Positions 1 through 7,189 of a stretch of DNA of 22,068 bases are shown here, one piece after another. The notes beneath the pieces are model-generated. The model was not told where the DNA came from. It searched no databases and saw nothing but the letters and a program-made list of their open reading frames with translations. Positions within the stretch are counted from its first letter, which is position 1. Every line of letters starts with the position of its first letter. The translations under genes and the position numbers were made by a program. The DNA is taken from positions 8,870-30,937 of the forward strand of contig MGFD01000064.1 of NCBI GenBank assembly GCA_001791715.1, in the 5' to 3' direction. Origin of the DNA: Candidatus Uhrbacteria bacterium RIFOXYB2_FULL_45_11. Its GTDB lineage: Bacteria; Patescibacteriota; Patescibacteriia; UBA9934; GWF2-40-263.

Positions 1-60
1 GAAACTGTGACGAGGCAGCGCCGATTTAATATGATCGCATAAGGCGGTCGGCGTGAAGGG
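1..60 (+). repeat. Direct repeat copy 1 (about 60 bp)
   Basis: This stretch is nearly identical to 404-468, with one substitution (G14 versus A) and a short GTGAA insertion near the end of copy 2. It includes a CGCCGA/TCGGCG stem at 19-24/48-53. It begins inside what in copy 2 is a micro-ORF, so a matching SD hairpin and ATG probably lie just left of the window. Confidence 0.85.
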
Positions 61-379
61 ACATGCGTCCGAGGTTTTCTGCATCTGACAAGAACAGATC
101 AGAATAGGGGTTTCGCTACACACTGCGCGCCATGAGCCGCCAAAAAGCGCCACACCCCGAAAGCCAAGTCTATTATCGGCGACTATCGAAATTGTACTCG
201 GGCTGGTGAATGCACAGCTGCTCGAGTGTCGTGACTTTCTGTCGGACATGCAATGCCACTTTGCGAGGAATGTTTCCGAAGCAAACAAGGCGTGCAAATA
301 CGGAATAAAAAGTCACATTGAGTGCTATAACCAAGCTCGTCGTCCCCGCCAACACCATGGGACACGTGCGAAACATCAC

Positions 380-413
380 GGATCAAGGAGGATCCATGCA
401 AAAGAAACTGTGA
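380..413 (+). promoter_or_regulatory. SD-in-hairpin-loop translation start with a five-codon micro-ORF (copy 1)
   Basis: GGATC-AAGGAG-GATCC (380-395) forms a 5-bp hairpin whose loop is a Shine-Dalgarno core. An ATG follows directly at 396 and reads M-Q-K-K-L-stop (to 413). The same 19 bases ending in ATG recur at 718-736. What is visible is the hairpin, SD and start codon; whether the peptide is made, or whether the site is a ribosome-stalling or protein-binding switch, is unknown. Confidence 0.5.
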
Positions 414-468
414 CGAAGCAGCGCCGATTTAATATGATCGCATAAGGCGGTCGGCGTGAAGTGAAGGG
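404..468 (+). repeat. Direct repeat copy 2 (about 65 bp)
   Basis: Second copy of the repeat at 1-60, offset by 403 bp. The stem CGCCGA/TCGGCG (422-427/451-456) is preserved. The copy starts within the five-codon frame 396-413 and includes its TGA stop. Confidence 0.85.
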
Positions 469-717
469 ATTCTTGGTTCTTTCAGCAAGAACCTTGTACG
501 GGGCAATTTGAACAACACGCACGCGCCCCAAACCCAAAGTCTTATGCAAAGCGAGCTGCCTGCAGGATGCGCATACCTGTATGGAAACACGACCCGATCG
601 CCACTCGCACCGCCTCATCGTGAGCTTTCGGTCGCACCGGCATCGGTCGTATACATGCGTTTCAACCCCCCCGTCTTCACTCGCGTCTCCGAGGACGGGT
701 ACAAAAAAAACGCCGTA

Positions 718-784
718 GGATCAAGGAGGATCCATGAACCGTTTCTGTACCGTTCGCAGCACCAACTTTCAGCTGTTGGTGTAA
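718..784 (+). promoter_or_regulatory. SD-in-hairpin-loop translation start with a 16-aa micro-ORF (copy 2)
   Basis: Exact second copy of the GGATC-AAGGAG-GATCC-ATG cassette. The frame starting at 734 runs 16 codons (M-N-R-F-C-T-V-R-S-T-N-F-Q-L-L-V) to TAA at 784. Its 3' part forms the CACCAAC/GTTGGTG hairpin (760-766/775-781), so translation would unfold it, as in leader-peptide control. A third AAGGAG (803-808) precedes a ten-codon GTG frame at 817. No downstream protein gene is visible on this strand for any of them to control. Confidence 0.45.
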
Positions 785-1051
785 GCATGTCGAAAGACAT
801 CCAAGGAGATCGATCTGTGCTCAACAAGCAGATCGGTTATCACAGCTGAACAACATCGAGCTATAAAGTGACTGGCGCTCGAAATGCCACTTGTTGAAAA
901 CAGAGAACTTCGATGGTCAACAACGTCGAATAGGATGGCACACGTCCGAACACTCTGTGGGCACCTCGAAAGGGACCCTCTGCCAAATCAAAGACACGCC
1001 GAAGTTACCGGAACTTCGAAACGATCAGCGATTCATGGCTTGTTGAACCTC

Positions 1052-1108
1052 GCGTGACGGGCTGTGCGAAATGGAATTAGCTACCCATTTCTCACAGTCC
1101 CGTCACGC
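1052..1108. other. Long stem-loop, 22 paired positions
   Basis: GCGTGACGGG, CTGTG and GAAATGG on the left arm pair with CCATTTC, CACAG and CCCGTCACGC on the right arm, interrupted by one C/T mismatch and one bulged T. There is no T-tract after it. It is followed within 5 nt by a second long hairpin (1113-1147). Confidence 0.8.
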
Positions 1109-1112
1109 AGTC

Positions 1113-1147
1113 TTCAGAGAATACGAAAGTCTTTCGTATGTTCTGAA
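1113..1147. other. Second long stem-loop
   Basis: TTCAGA pairs with TCTGAA (1142-1147), and ATACGAAAG pairs with CTTTCGTAT (1131-1139). A G.U and an A.G pair lie between the two helices when read on plus. A pyrimidine-rich but not U-only tail follows, so it is at best a weak terminator. Confidence 0.7.
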
Positions 1148-1287
1148 TTCTCTCTAATCCCTCGACCCTTCACCCTCACCCCACTCCCCTAGAATCATCG
1201 TATCTAAAACCATTCTCTCGCCCCATTTACTTCATGATCTCTCGTGACGTATATAGGTCGAAAGACCATTCTCTCCCTCAAAACGAG

Positions 1288-1313
1288 AAAAAATACCCGC
1301 CCGGGTATTTTTT
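1288..1313. terminator. Rho-independent terminator, bidirectional
   Basis: AAAAAATACCCG (1288-1299) and CGGGTATTTTTT (1302-1313) form a 12-bp inverted repeat with A/T tracts at both ends, so it can act either way. On plus it is the first good terminator after the stem-loop region 1-1150. Confidence 0.75.
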
Positions 1314-1330
1314 GTTTATTGGGAACGCTT

Positions 1331-1431
1331 GAGATACGGATTACAGATGAATACAGATGGAGATATTCGTTTCGGAAAAACGTTTTCTGAAACACGTCAT
1401 CCCTATCTGTATTCATCTGTAATCCGTATCT
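1331..1431. repeat. Dispersed long inverted repeat, copy 1 of 3
   Basis: A perfect 27-bp inverted repeat (1332-1358 with 1405-1431) flanks a 46-nt centre. Arms and centre closely match the element at 3910-4012, and a diverged version sits at 7081-7181. All three are in gene gaps. It looks like a MITE- or REP-like non-coding repeat; no transposase frame is inside. Confidence 0.85.
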
Positions 1432-1443
1432 ACAACGTTCCTG

Positions 1444-1472
1444 TTGACAATTTTGAAAAAAAGTGGTAGGTT
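1444..1472 (+). promoter_or_regulatory. Sigma70-type promoter
   Basis: A perfect -35 TTGACA (1444-1449) is followed after 17 bp by TAGGTT (1467-1472). The predicted start is near 1479, exactly where a 7-bp hairpin CTCTTCC/GGAAGAG (1479-1485/1494-1500) begins. The unit it serves ends at the terminator 1845-1871. Confidence 0.7.
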
Positions 1473-1540
1473 TTAGTTCTCTTCCAAATGAAAGGAAGAG
1501 GTGGCAAGCGGCTTCACAGAGTCTGCTCAAGTGAGGGAGT

Positions 1541-1609
1541 ATGAGTTCCACAACCCGTATCCAGAGTCTCTCTGTGACTGCTCCTCTCCAGGAGATGTGT
1601 CATGATTGA
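1541..1609 (+). CDS. Possible 22-aa leader ORF
   Basis: An ATG preceded by GAGGGAGT, a plausible ribosome-binding site, opens a 22-codon frame beginning M-S-S-T-T-R-I-Q-S. Its stop overlaps the start of the next small frame by 8 nt, a typical translational-coupling arrangement. Product unknown. It lies in a transcript with a clear promoter (1444-1472) and terminator (1845-1871). The flanking CACAGAG/CTCTGTG inverted repeat spans it, so it may be a regulatory leader or simply part of a non-coding RNA. Confidence 0.3.
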   Translation: MSSTTRIQSLSVTAPLQEMCHD

Positions 1610-1733
1610 ACTCGCGCGTGAATTGAATGAAGCAACCAATCGTGCCCTACGCATGTATGCGGTCTCAAGGAATCCACTCCTTGAGGACCCGATCGCCTTA
1701 CGGCCTCACATGCACTGCGGCGCTGGTAGCTGA
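1602..1733 (+). CDS. Small hypothetical protein, 43 aa
   Basis: An ATG 7 nt after AGGAG opens a 43-codon frame. The first ~18 residues (M-I-E-L-A-R-E-L-N-E-A-T-N-R-A-L-R-M) could form an amphipathic helix; the C-terminal half is rich in Pro, His and Cys (H-M-H-C-G-A-G-S). I recognise no family. Support is contextual: promoter with a consensus -35 upstream, good SD, coupling to a 22-aa frame, and an intrinsic terminator about 110 nt downstream. The alternative is that the 1479-1871 transcript is a non-coding RNA and the frame is incidental. Confidence 0.4.
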   Translation: MIELARELNEATNRALRMYAVSRNPLLEDPIALRPHMHCGAGS

Positions 1734-1844
1734 CTTCTTTTCCCGGCTACGGTCTGTCGAATCCTCTTTCGCTCTACAGCTCTTTGAATGAATCCGTTTA
1801 CCCGCTCCCTTCACCGGCGAGCAACCTCTTTCTCTTCCACGCAT

Positions 1845-1871
1845 GATCGTCCAAAGGACGATCTTTTTTTT
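1845..1871. terminator. Rho-independent terminator
   Basis: GATCGTCC-AAA-GGACGATC (1845-1863) is followed by eight T on plus. It ends the small plus-strand unit. It abuts the stop codon of the minus-strand regulator gene at 1870 and could serve that gene only weakly, as there is no A-run on its left side. Confidence 0.85.
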
Positions 1872-2625
1872 ATTTCTCCGCACCCTTCCACGCAAGATTA
1901 AACAAGCCTCGGACAGCGTCTGAAATTTCTTTACTAATAATAACAACCGCAAGCACAGCAGATCTGTACGAAAATAAAAAGACATGATTTCCCCGCACGG
2001 TGATTTCTCCGTGCATTGGAAATTCTTTTGCGGAAACAACACGTACTTCTCCCACCCCAACTTTTGGAATTTTTGTGAGATCCGAATGTTCCATCACCGC
2101 CAAAATACGATGCGGTGTATTTGCAAGATGTAGTTCGCGCATGTGACGTTCGTGATCAGACATGATTTCTTGCGTGGCAAGCACATCATCATACGGCACA
2201 ATCTGTACAAACTCCCCTTCCATTTTTTCAAACGTTTCACGAAGCGTTTTTAATCCCTCCGCTCCTTCCAGATACCGAATCTGCGGCTTTGCTCCTTCTG
2301 CATTAAAAAGCGCAAGCAACATTGGCAACGTCTTTTGAAACTCATCATGTTTTTCTTCTAGCTCTTTTTGTTGAATGCGCAGAATCGAAAGCAATCGTTC
2401 TGGACTTTCTGGAACGTAATATCGCTTCTTCCCTTTCACAAACGTAGACATGAGTCCGCGTGTAGACAATGCCTCGATCATGACATACGTGGTGGCACGA
2501 TTTACTTTTGCTTTATGCGAAATGTCTTGCACAGGTGCAGGACCAAGTTCAAGCGCAGACAAATACACTTGCGCCTCTTTTTCCGAAAGGCCAAGACGTT
2601 TTAATTCAGTGAGGAGTTGATCCAT
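1870..2625 (-). CDS. TrmB-family transcriptional regulator
   Basis: About 251 aa. The N-terminal ~70 residues are a winged-helix DNA-binding domain of the TrmB (sugar-specific regulator) type: L-K-R-L-G-L-S-E-K-E-A-Q-V-Y-L near residues 8-22, then a recognition helix K-V-N-R-A-T-T-Y. A coiled-coil-like segment follows (around residues 85-105, rich in E/K/Q) and then an effector-like C-terminal domain. In archaea and many CPR such proteins regulate sugar transport or metabolism; the ligand here cannot be told. I chose ATG 2625 (M-D-Q-L-L-T-E-L), which fits the usual family start; a GTG six codons earlier (2643) has an AGGA 5 nt upstream and is a real alternative. It is the last gene of the minus-strand envelope run, separated from the GT4 gene by an inverted repeat. 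Confidence 0.85.
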   Translation of the reverse strand: MDQLLTELKRLGLSEKEAQVYLSALELGPAPVQDISHKAKVNRATTYVMIEALSTRGLMSTFVKGKKRYYVPESPERLLSILRIQQKELEEKHDEFQKTLPMLLALFNAEGAKPQIRYLEGAEGLKTLRETFEKMEGEFVQIVPYDDVLATQEIMSDHERHMRELHLANTPHRILAVMEHSDLTKIPKVGVGEVRVVSAKEFPMHGEITVRGNHVFLFSYRSAVLAVVIISKEISDAVRGLFNLAWKGAEK

Positions 2626-2640
2626 AAGAAAAATACGAAA

Positions 2641-2693
2641 CACTAAATCCTAAATTCTAAAGCAAGAACTCGCTTGTTTAGCATTTAGAAATG
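2641..2693. repeat. Intergenic inverted repeat
   Basis: CACTAAATC (from 2641) is complementary, with a one-base bulge, to GATTTTAGTG (to 2693), and internal CTAAAT/ATTTAG and CAAG/CTTG arms nest inside. It fills the gap between the GT4 gene and the TrmB-like gene and could fold as a long hairpin on either strand. Confidence 0.6.
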
Positions 2694-2707
2694 AGATTTT
2701 AGTGCTT

Positions 2708-3907
2708 TTATGTTACCACATTCCTTAAAACTTCCCATGTTTGACTCGCTGTTTTGTTCCAGTCATACAAGGCGGATCGAACAGATCCTTTTTCGATCAG
2801 ACGCTCGTGAACCGAAGCGTCTTCTGCGATTTGCCTCATGGCTCGCACCCAAGCTTCTGGCTCTGATGGCGTGACGAATATTGCTGCATCACCAACAACT
2901 TCTCTGTGCACAGGAATATCGGAAACGATCAGTGGTGTTCCGCACTGCATCGCCTCCACATTTGGAATACCAAATCCTTCATACCAGGACGGAAACAAAA
3001 ACGCTGTTGCGGCATTCATGAGCGCAGCAACGTCCGCATCTTCAAGGTAGCCAAGTGTATGAATCTGATCTTTAAAGGTCGAATGATCGATCCAATTTTT
3101 CATGGACACAAACCCAAATCCTGGCTCGCCCACGAGCACAAGTTCATACGGATCTCCAATTCCACGATCCGCTTTAAACTGATCGAACGCGCGAATAATC
3201 ATTTCTACATTTTTCTTTTGATCGAGCCGCCCAACGTACAAGAAAAAATTTCTGCCAATTCGATTTTGTCGCAAAACGAGTTCGATGTGTTCGTGAGAAA
3301 GACGTTTGTAAATGGATGTATCAGCCGAAAGAGGTGTGACGGAAATACGATCGGGTGATGAGTGGTAAGTGGAAACGATCTCGGACTTTGAGAATTCAGA
3401 AACCGTGATGAGATGTGCCGCCTTTCGGATGGAACGTTTTGTCACGTGTTCAAGGCGCTTACGACTTTTTGTATCATATACATTCGGCAAACGACGAAAT
3501 CCAATGTCGTGAATCGTTGTTACGAACGGAACCCCCCTCCCATGCCCTCCCCCTCGAAGGGAGAGGGATAACGTGCGTGGTAAACCTTGTGCGGGAACGA
3601 ACATCACATCCGGTTTCGTTCGAAACAACTCCCAACTGACGCGCCCTTGCATCCAACCAAATGGAAGCGACCAGTTTAAAACGCGCGATTCCCAACCGTC
3701 TGGCAACTCGGCAAGCACGCCCTCGAGCTTTGTTGGCGAATACAAAACCACACGCTCGTTTTGTGCGAGCGCGTGTTTTTTCATGTTCTGAATCAATTGG
3801 AACGCATACATCTCCACCCCAGTTCGTTTTGCTTTGTTCGCAGACGACGCATCGATTGCGTAGGTGATGGGTTTGGATGATGGGAGAAGGTTGGGGGGCA
3901 TAAACAT
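2708..3907 (-). CDS. Glycosyltransferase family 4 (GT1-type fold)
   Basis: About 400 aa, a GT-B enzyme transferring a sugar from an activated donor, probably in surface-glycan assembly. Visible landmarks are R-T-G-V-E-M-Y-A near the N-terminus (acceptor-side loop), T-T-I-H-D-I-G-F, I-T-V-S-E-F-S-K, then the donor-binding half with F-L-Y-V-G-R-L-D-Q-K-K-N and the retaining-GT4 E-x7-E motif in E-G-F-G-I-P-N-V-E-A-M-Q-C-G-T-P. Two close ATGs (3907 and 3901) are plausible starts. An open frame continues up to 3979, but that extension only translates the dispersed inverted repeat at 3910-4012, so I exclude it. It lies downstream of mreB on the same strand. Confidence 0.9.
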   Translation of the reverse strand: MFMPPNLLPSSKPITYAIDASSANKAKRTGVEMYAFQLIQNMKKHALAQNERVVLYSPTKLEGVLAELPDGWESRVLNWSLPFGWMQGRVSWELFRTKPDVMFVPAQGLPRTLSLSLRGGGHGRGVPFVTTIHDIGFRRLPNVYDTKSRKRLEHVTKRSIRKAAHLITVSEFSKSEIVSTYHSSPDRISVTPLSADTSIYKRLSHEHIELVLRQNRIGRNFFLYVGRLDQKKNVEMIIRAFDQFKADRGIGDPYELVLVGEPGFGFVSMKNWIDHSTFKDQIHTLGYLEDADVAALMNAATAFLFPSWYEGFGIPNVEAMQCGTPLIVSDIPVHREVVGDAAIFVTPSEPEAWVRAMRQIAEDASVHERLIEKGSVRSALYDWNKTASQTWEVLRNVVT

Positions 3908-3909
3908 GG

Positions 3910-4012
3910 GTAGATACGGATTACAGATGAATACGGATGGAGATATTCGGTTCCGAAAAATGTTTTTCAGACACGTCATCCCTATCTGTATTCATCTGTA
4001 ATCCGTATCTAC
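3910..4012. repeat. Dispersed long inverted repeat, copy 2 of 3
   Basis: A 29-bp inverted repeat (3910-3938 with 3984-4012, one G.T) encloses a 45-nt centre nearly the same as in the 1331-1431 copy. It exactly fills the gap between the mreB stop and the GT4 start. It may act as a bidirectional terminator or mRNA-stabilising hairpin, but it has only a modest A/T run on one side. Confidence 0.9.
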
Positions 4013-4020
4013 AAAAAATC

Positions 4021-5025
4021 CTACGACGTAAAAATACTTCTCTTGTATGCCTCGAGATTTTCCAAAGCGATTCCTGTTCCTTTTGCCACACACTGTTGCG
4101 GATCTTCGGCAAGAAAGGTTGGCACGCCTGTTGCTTCTGCAATCAGAATATCGAGGCTGCGCAACTGTGATGATCCACCCGAGAGAACAATTCCTCTGTC
4201 CATGACGTCCGCGGAAAGTTCTGGCGGAGTTTTGTGTAACACTTCTTTTACGGTTGCGATGATTCCTTCAAGTTCATTTTGAATCGCGGCCGTGACATCG
4301 TCAGACGTCACTTCGATAAGCTTCGGCAAACCTGTAATCATGTCGCGTCCTTTTACTTCCATCGATAATTTATCTGGAAGATACATGGCCGCACCGATTT
4401 GAATTTTAATATCTTCAGAAGTGCGCTCGCCGATTGCAAGTCCGTATTTTCTGCGGATGTATTCTGAAATCGCCAAATCGAACTTCACTCCCCCAATACG
4501 AACAGATTCAGACGCCACAATTCCTCCGAGCGAAATCACGGCCATTTCTGACGTTCCTCCGCCGATATCGATGATCATGTGACCAGACGGAGATCCGATT
4601 GGAATGTTTGCTCCAATCGCGGCAACAATCGGCTCTTTAATGATGTAGGCTGCCTTTGCACCCGCTGCGAGCGTTGCATCAATCACCGCACGACGTTCCG
4701 TAGACGTAATTCCACCCGGAACCGCAACCATGACTTCCGGACGGAACAATCGAAATCCTCCGAGCGCTTTGTTGATAAAATAACGCAACATGGCTTCTGT
4801 GGTTCTGTAATCTGCAATCACGCCGTCTTTGAGTGGTCTGCGCGCAACGATGGTGTCCGGAGTGCGACCCAACATGTCTTTTGCTTCTTTTCCCACGGCC
4901 AAAACTTTTTTATCGGTATAAGAAACCGCAACAACCGATGGTTCATGAATGATAATTCCTCGTTTCGGAACATACACAAGAACCGTTGTTGTTCCAAGAT
5001 CAATCCCAATTTTTTTTGCAAACAT
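4021..5025 (-). CDS. mreB: Rod shape-determining protein MreB
   Basis: 334 aa, the usual MreB length. This is a bacterial actin homolog that polymerises under the membrane and guides cell-wall synthesis. Actin-fold nucleotide motifs are clear: phosphate-1 I-G-I-D-L-G-T-T-T (residues 6-14), phosphate-2 I-D-I-G-G-G-T-S-E, and the adenosine motif V-L-S-G-G-S-S-Q-L. K-G-T-G-I-A-L-E-N near the C-terminus is also typical. I chose ATG 5025 (M-F-A-K-K-I-G-I-D) over a TTG four codons upstream. The ATG follows the DUF4012 stop by one base, so the two are almost certainly co-transcribed and translationally coupled. No mreC or mreD follows in the window; the next gene is a glycosyltransferase. Confidence 0.95.
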   Translation of the reverse strand: MFAKKIGIDLGTTTVLVYVPKRGIIIHEPSVVAVSYTDKKVLAVGKEAKDMLGRTPDTIVARRPLKDGVIADYRTTEAMLRYFINKALGGFRLFRPEVMVAVPGGITSTERRAVIDATLAAGAKAAYIIKEPIVAAIGANIPIGSPSGHMIIDIGGGTSEMAVISLGGIVASESVRIGGVKFDLAISEYIRRKYGLAIGERTSEDIKIQIGAAMYLPDKLSMEVKGRDMITGLPKLIEVTSDDVTAAIQNELEGIIATVKEVLHKTPPELSADVMDRGIVLSGGSSQLRSLDILIAEATGVPTFLAEDPQQCVAKGTGIALENLEAYKRSIFTS

Positions 5026-5026
5026 A

Positions 5027-7069
5027 TTACAACCCAATCTGAAATTCTTTATCTTGATCTAAAATCGTTGTTGCACGATAGTGCGTATCTCCCCACTCTT
5101 TTGCTTCCTCTGAGGGGCTTGCGCGTAGCACATTCTTACCAAAATCAAGGTCGAGCGTCAACGCATGATTTTGCGCGCCAGCTTGTTTTCGTACACTCAA
5201 TGTGTATGCACGACTTGCAATCGCTGCACGAACCGAGTCTGCAAGTTTGTATTCAAACGTAAGTGTTCCGGTTGCTCCAGGTTCAATCGCAATGAAGGCG
5301 CCAAATACGGTCATACCGAGTTCCGAAGAAACATCTGGTGCACCAGAATCTCCATTCGGATTTTGTGTTTTGTCATTTTTCAATGATCCTGTCACACGAA
5401 CAAGCTCCGAACCAAGCGGAACATACAGTCTTGTGTATGTTCGGTAACGCGATGTCTTCCAATCAAATGTTCCCGTGTGATGATATGTAATAGAGGTTCG
5501 ACCAATGCGATTTCCATTTGCATCTTTCACAATTTCGTATCGAATCGTGCGATCAACCGCTGGGTCTGTTTTCAAACTCGCAAGATTTGCGTCCACAACA
5601 AGCTGAACATCTGACGCAAGTGGAGGTGCGACAATATTTCCGGACCATCCGGCGCGCACCAAAACTTTTTCCACGTCTGTGTTTGTGTGATAGACAAAAA
5701 ATTGTTTTGTGCGGAACGCATCTTCCATGAGCATAAGCACGCTCGCCCACTCAGAAAGCGGCATGTCCGTCATTTTTTCTACAACGGCGTCCACAAGCTG
5801 CCCGATAACTTCTTTGCGTTGTGCTTCTGGGATTCCTTGACCAACATATCCATATTCAACCTGATACTCGAGTTTGTCCGTAATGTTCTCCGACGTAAAT
5901 GTTTGTCCTGAAACCGTAATGGGTCCAACAAGATGCAAAATGCGTGCGGCAAATGTTGGCGTAAACGCAATCACACCATCAATCGAATCTGTATACGGAA
6001 TCGTTGATCGAAGTGCAGGAGGAAGCATAGACGACTCCTCTTTGTATTTTGCAATCATTTTTTGTGCACTGCTTGAAAAATCTGGTGACCAGTTTGCGTC
6101 GCGGAAATACCAGTATGGTGTTGCGTTGTATTTTTGAAGCGCAAAGGGCGCCCGTTCTTTTGCCTCAAGCGATGTACCTGGTTGCGCCTCCGCCAAACGA
6201 TCAAGCGCGTAAACATCTGAGGTTTTGATTGAGTCAATGGATCCGTTTGTTACGGTCGCAATGCCAAAATTTCCAACGAATCCGCCGGCTGGGCGTAATT
6301 CTGTGTTATTCAAAAAAAGCATGAGATGGTGTGCAGTCTTTCCGAGTCCTGCGAATGCAGGAACCAAATCGGTAAACAAACTCACGCGTGCAATTGTGCT
6401 TTGTGTTTGTGCAAGATCTTCTTTTGCCGAGGTGATGACAGAAGCAAATGAGCCGATAGACGTTTTTTGAGACAAAAGATCAAGCTCGTCTTGCACAAGT
6501 GAAAGACGGCTGGAAAGAAGAGAAAATTGATTGGAAGATGCTTCTAACCTTGATAAGACAAGTTGTTTTGTTTGTGGAGATAAGTCAGAAAAAGAAACAC
6601 GTGGTTGTGTTCCACTTTGAACGTCTTGAAAATATTGTTCATTTAATCCAGACAATCGCAAAACACTTTGCCCAATCTCAGAAACAGATTGAAGTGATGT
6701 GACAACGTCTAACCCCGCTGTCAAAAGTGCATCTGATTCAGATAAAGATGAACCGACAAACGGTAAAAATACAGCCGTCTTTAAAAAAGGAGAAAATCGT
6801 TTTGCTTGTTTGAATGCACGCTCTGCTTCCACAAGCGATTGATCGGCGGTTTCAAAATGCAATGCCGTTCCTTCTGATTTTGCGCGCGTGAGTGCGGACA
6901 TCGCATCTGTTGTGTGTGCGTAGACTTGTAAAGATGCAAACACAAGAATCACCCCGTAAATCAAAACAACAGCACACACCCAAACAAAAATCTTCCGCAG
7001 AGAAATTTTACGGCGGATGGCGTGCGTTCGACGAGAAGACTGTTCAAGAAACGAGCGTGTGTGAGGCAT
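5027..7069 (-). CDS. DUF4012 domain-containing membrane protein
   Basis: 680 aa. A basic N-terminus is followed by one membrane segment near residues 27-50 (I-F-V-W-V-C-A-V-V-L-I-Y-G-V-I-L-V), then an ~180-residue helical, likely coiled-coil region (S-L-V-E-A-E-R-A-F-K-Q-A). The DUF4012 core carries the hallmark F-L-N-N-T-E-L-R-P-A-G-G-F-V-G-N, and the C-terminal half is beta-rich and exported. DUF4012 proteins occur in Gram-positives and CPR beside polysaccharide genes; a role in glycan attachment or export has been suggested but the biochemistry is not settled. Here the gene sits between GT2 glycosyltransferases and mreB, which fits an envelope role. The ATG has no SD. An inverted repeat (7081-7181) lies immediately upstream. 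Confidence 0.9.
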   Translation of the reverse strand: MPHTRSFLEQSSRRTHAIRRKISLRKIFVWVCAVVLIYGVILVFASLQVYAHTTDAMSALTRAKSEGTALHFETADQSLVEAERAFKQAKRFSPFLKTAVFLPFVGSSLSESDALLTAGLDVVTSLQSVSEIGQSVLRLSGLNEQYFQDVQSGTQPRVSFSDLSPQTKQLVLSRLEASSNQFSLLSSRLSLVQDELDLLSQKTSIGSFASVITSAKEDLAQTQSTIARVSLFTDLVPAFAGLGKTAHHLMLFLNNTELRPAGGFVGNFGIATVTNGSIDSIKTSDVYALDRLAEAQPGTSLEAKERAPFALQKYNATPYWYFRDANWSPDFSSSAQKMIAKYKEESSMLPPALRSTIPYTDSIDGVIAFTPTFAARILHLVGPITVSGQTFTSENITDKLEYQVEYGYVGQGIPEAQRKEVIGQLVDAVVEKMTDMPLSEWASVLMLMEDAFRTKQFFVYHTNTDVEKVLVRAGWSGNIVAPPLASDVQLVVDANLASLKTDPAVDRTIRYEIVKDANGNRIGRTSITYHHTGTFDWKTSRYRTYTRLYVPLGSELVRVTGSLKNDKTQNPNGDSGAPDVSSELGMTVFGAFIAIEPGATGTLTFEYKLADSVRAAIASRAYTLSVRKQAGAQNHALTLDLDFGKNVLRASPSEEAKEWGDTHYRATTILDQDKEFQIGL

Positions 7070-7080
7070 AAAGATCGTTT

Positions 7081-7181
7081 GAGGTACAGATTACAGATAA
7101 GAAATACGGATATACAAATGTAGACAAACAAGAGGATGGGAATCTGTATATCTGTATGCCACCATTTGTAATCTGTACCTC
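7081..7181. repeat. Dispersed long inverted repeat, copy 3 (diverged)
   Basis: Outer arms 7081-7095 and 7167-7181 are a perfect 15-bp inverted repeat; an inner pair (7103-7115 with 7145-7157) has one G.T. Words such as GATTACAGAT and ATACGGAT are shared with the copies at 1331 and 3910. It fills the gap between the GT2 and DUF4012 genes. Confidence 0.8.
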
Positions 7182-7189
7182 AAGTATTT

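Larger units (their letters stand above)
1..1313 (+). ncRNA. Stem-loop-rich non-coding region, candidate large structured RNA (5' end outside window)
   Basis: No open frame here looks like a protein gene. The region holds many strong hairpins: 77-87/95-104 (bulged 10 bp), 231-238/309-316 (closes a multibranch), 475-481/487-493, 670-678/691-699, 760-766/775-781, 787-791/796-800 with a GAAA loop, 811-817/829-835, 1000-1006/1012-1018, a 22-bp stem 1052-1074/1085-1108 and 1113-1129/1131-1147. The 670-699 and 1113-1147 stems contain G.U pairs only if read on the plus strand, and the SD-like sites are also on plus. A plus-strand transcript could end at the terminator 1288-1313. I cannot assign it to a known family; no tRNA, tmRNA, RNase P or SRP signature was seen. 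Confidence 0.45.

Noticed and set aside
508..849. 113-aa open frame on plus
   Set aside because: Crosses several strong hairpins and the SD-loop cassette; composition and sequence do not look coding.
1..1150. rRNA, tmRNA, RNase P or SRP RNA
   Set aside because: No recognisable conserved core of any of these; no tRNA-like T-loop or tag-peptide frame was found.
3908..3979. N-terminal extension of the GT4 glycosyltransferase
   Set aside because: It merely translates the dispersed inverted repeat; the same peptide string arises from the copy at 1331-1431.
4579..5262. 227-aa plus-strand open frame opposite mreB and DUF4012
   Set aside because: Antisense shadow of two well-supported genes.
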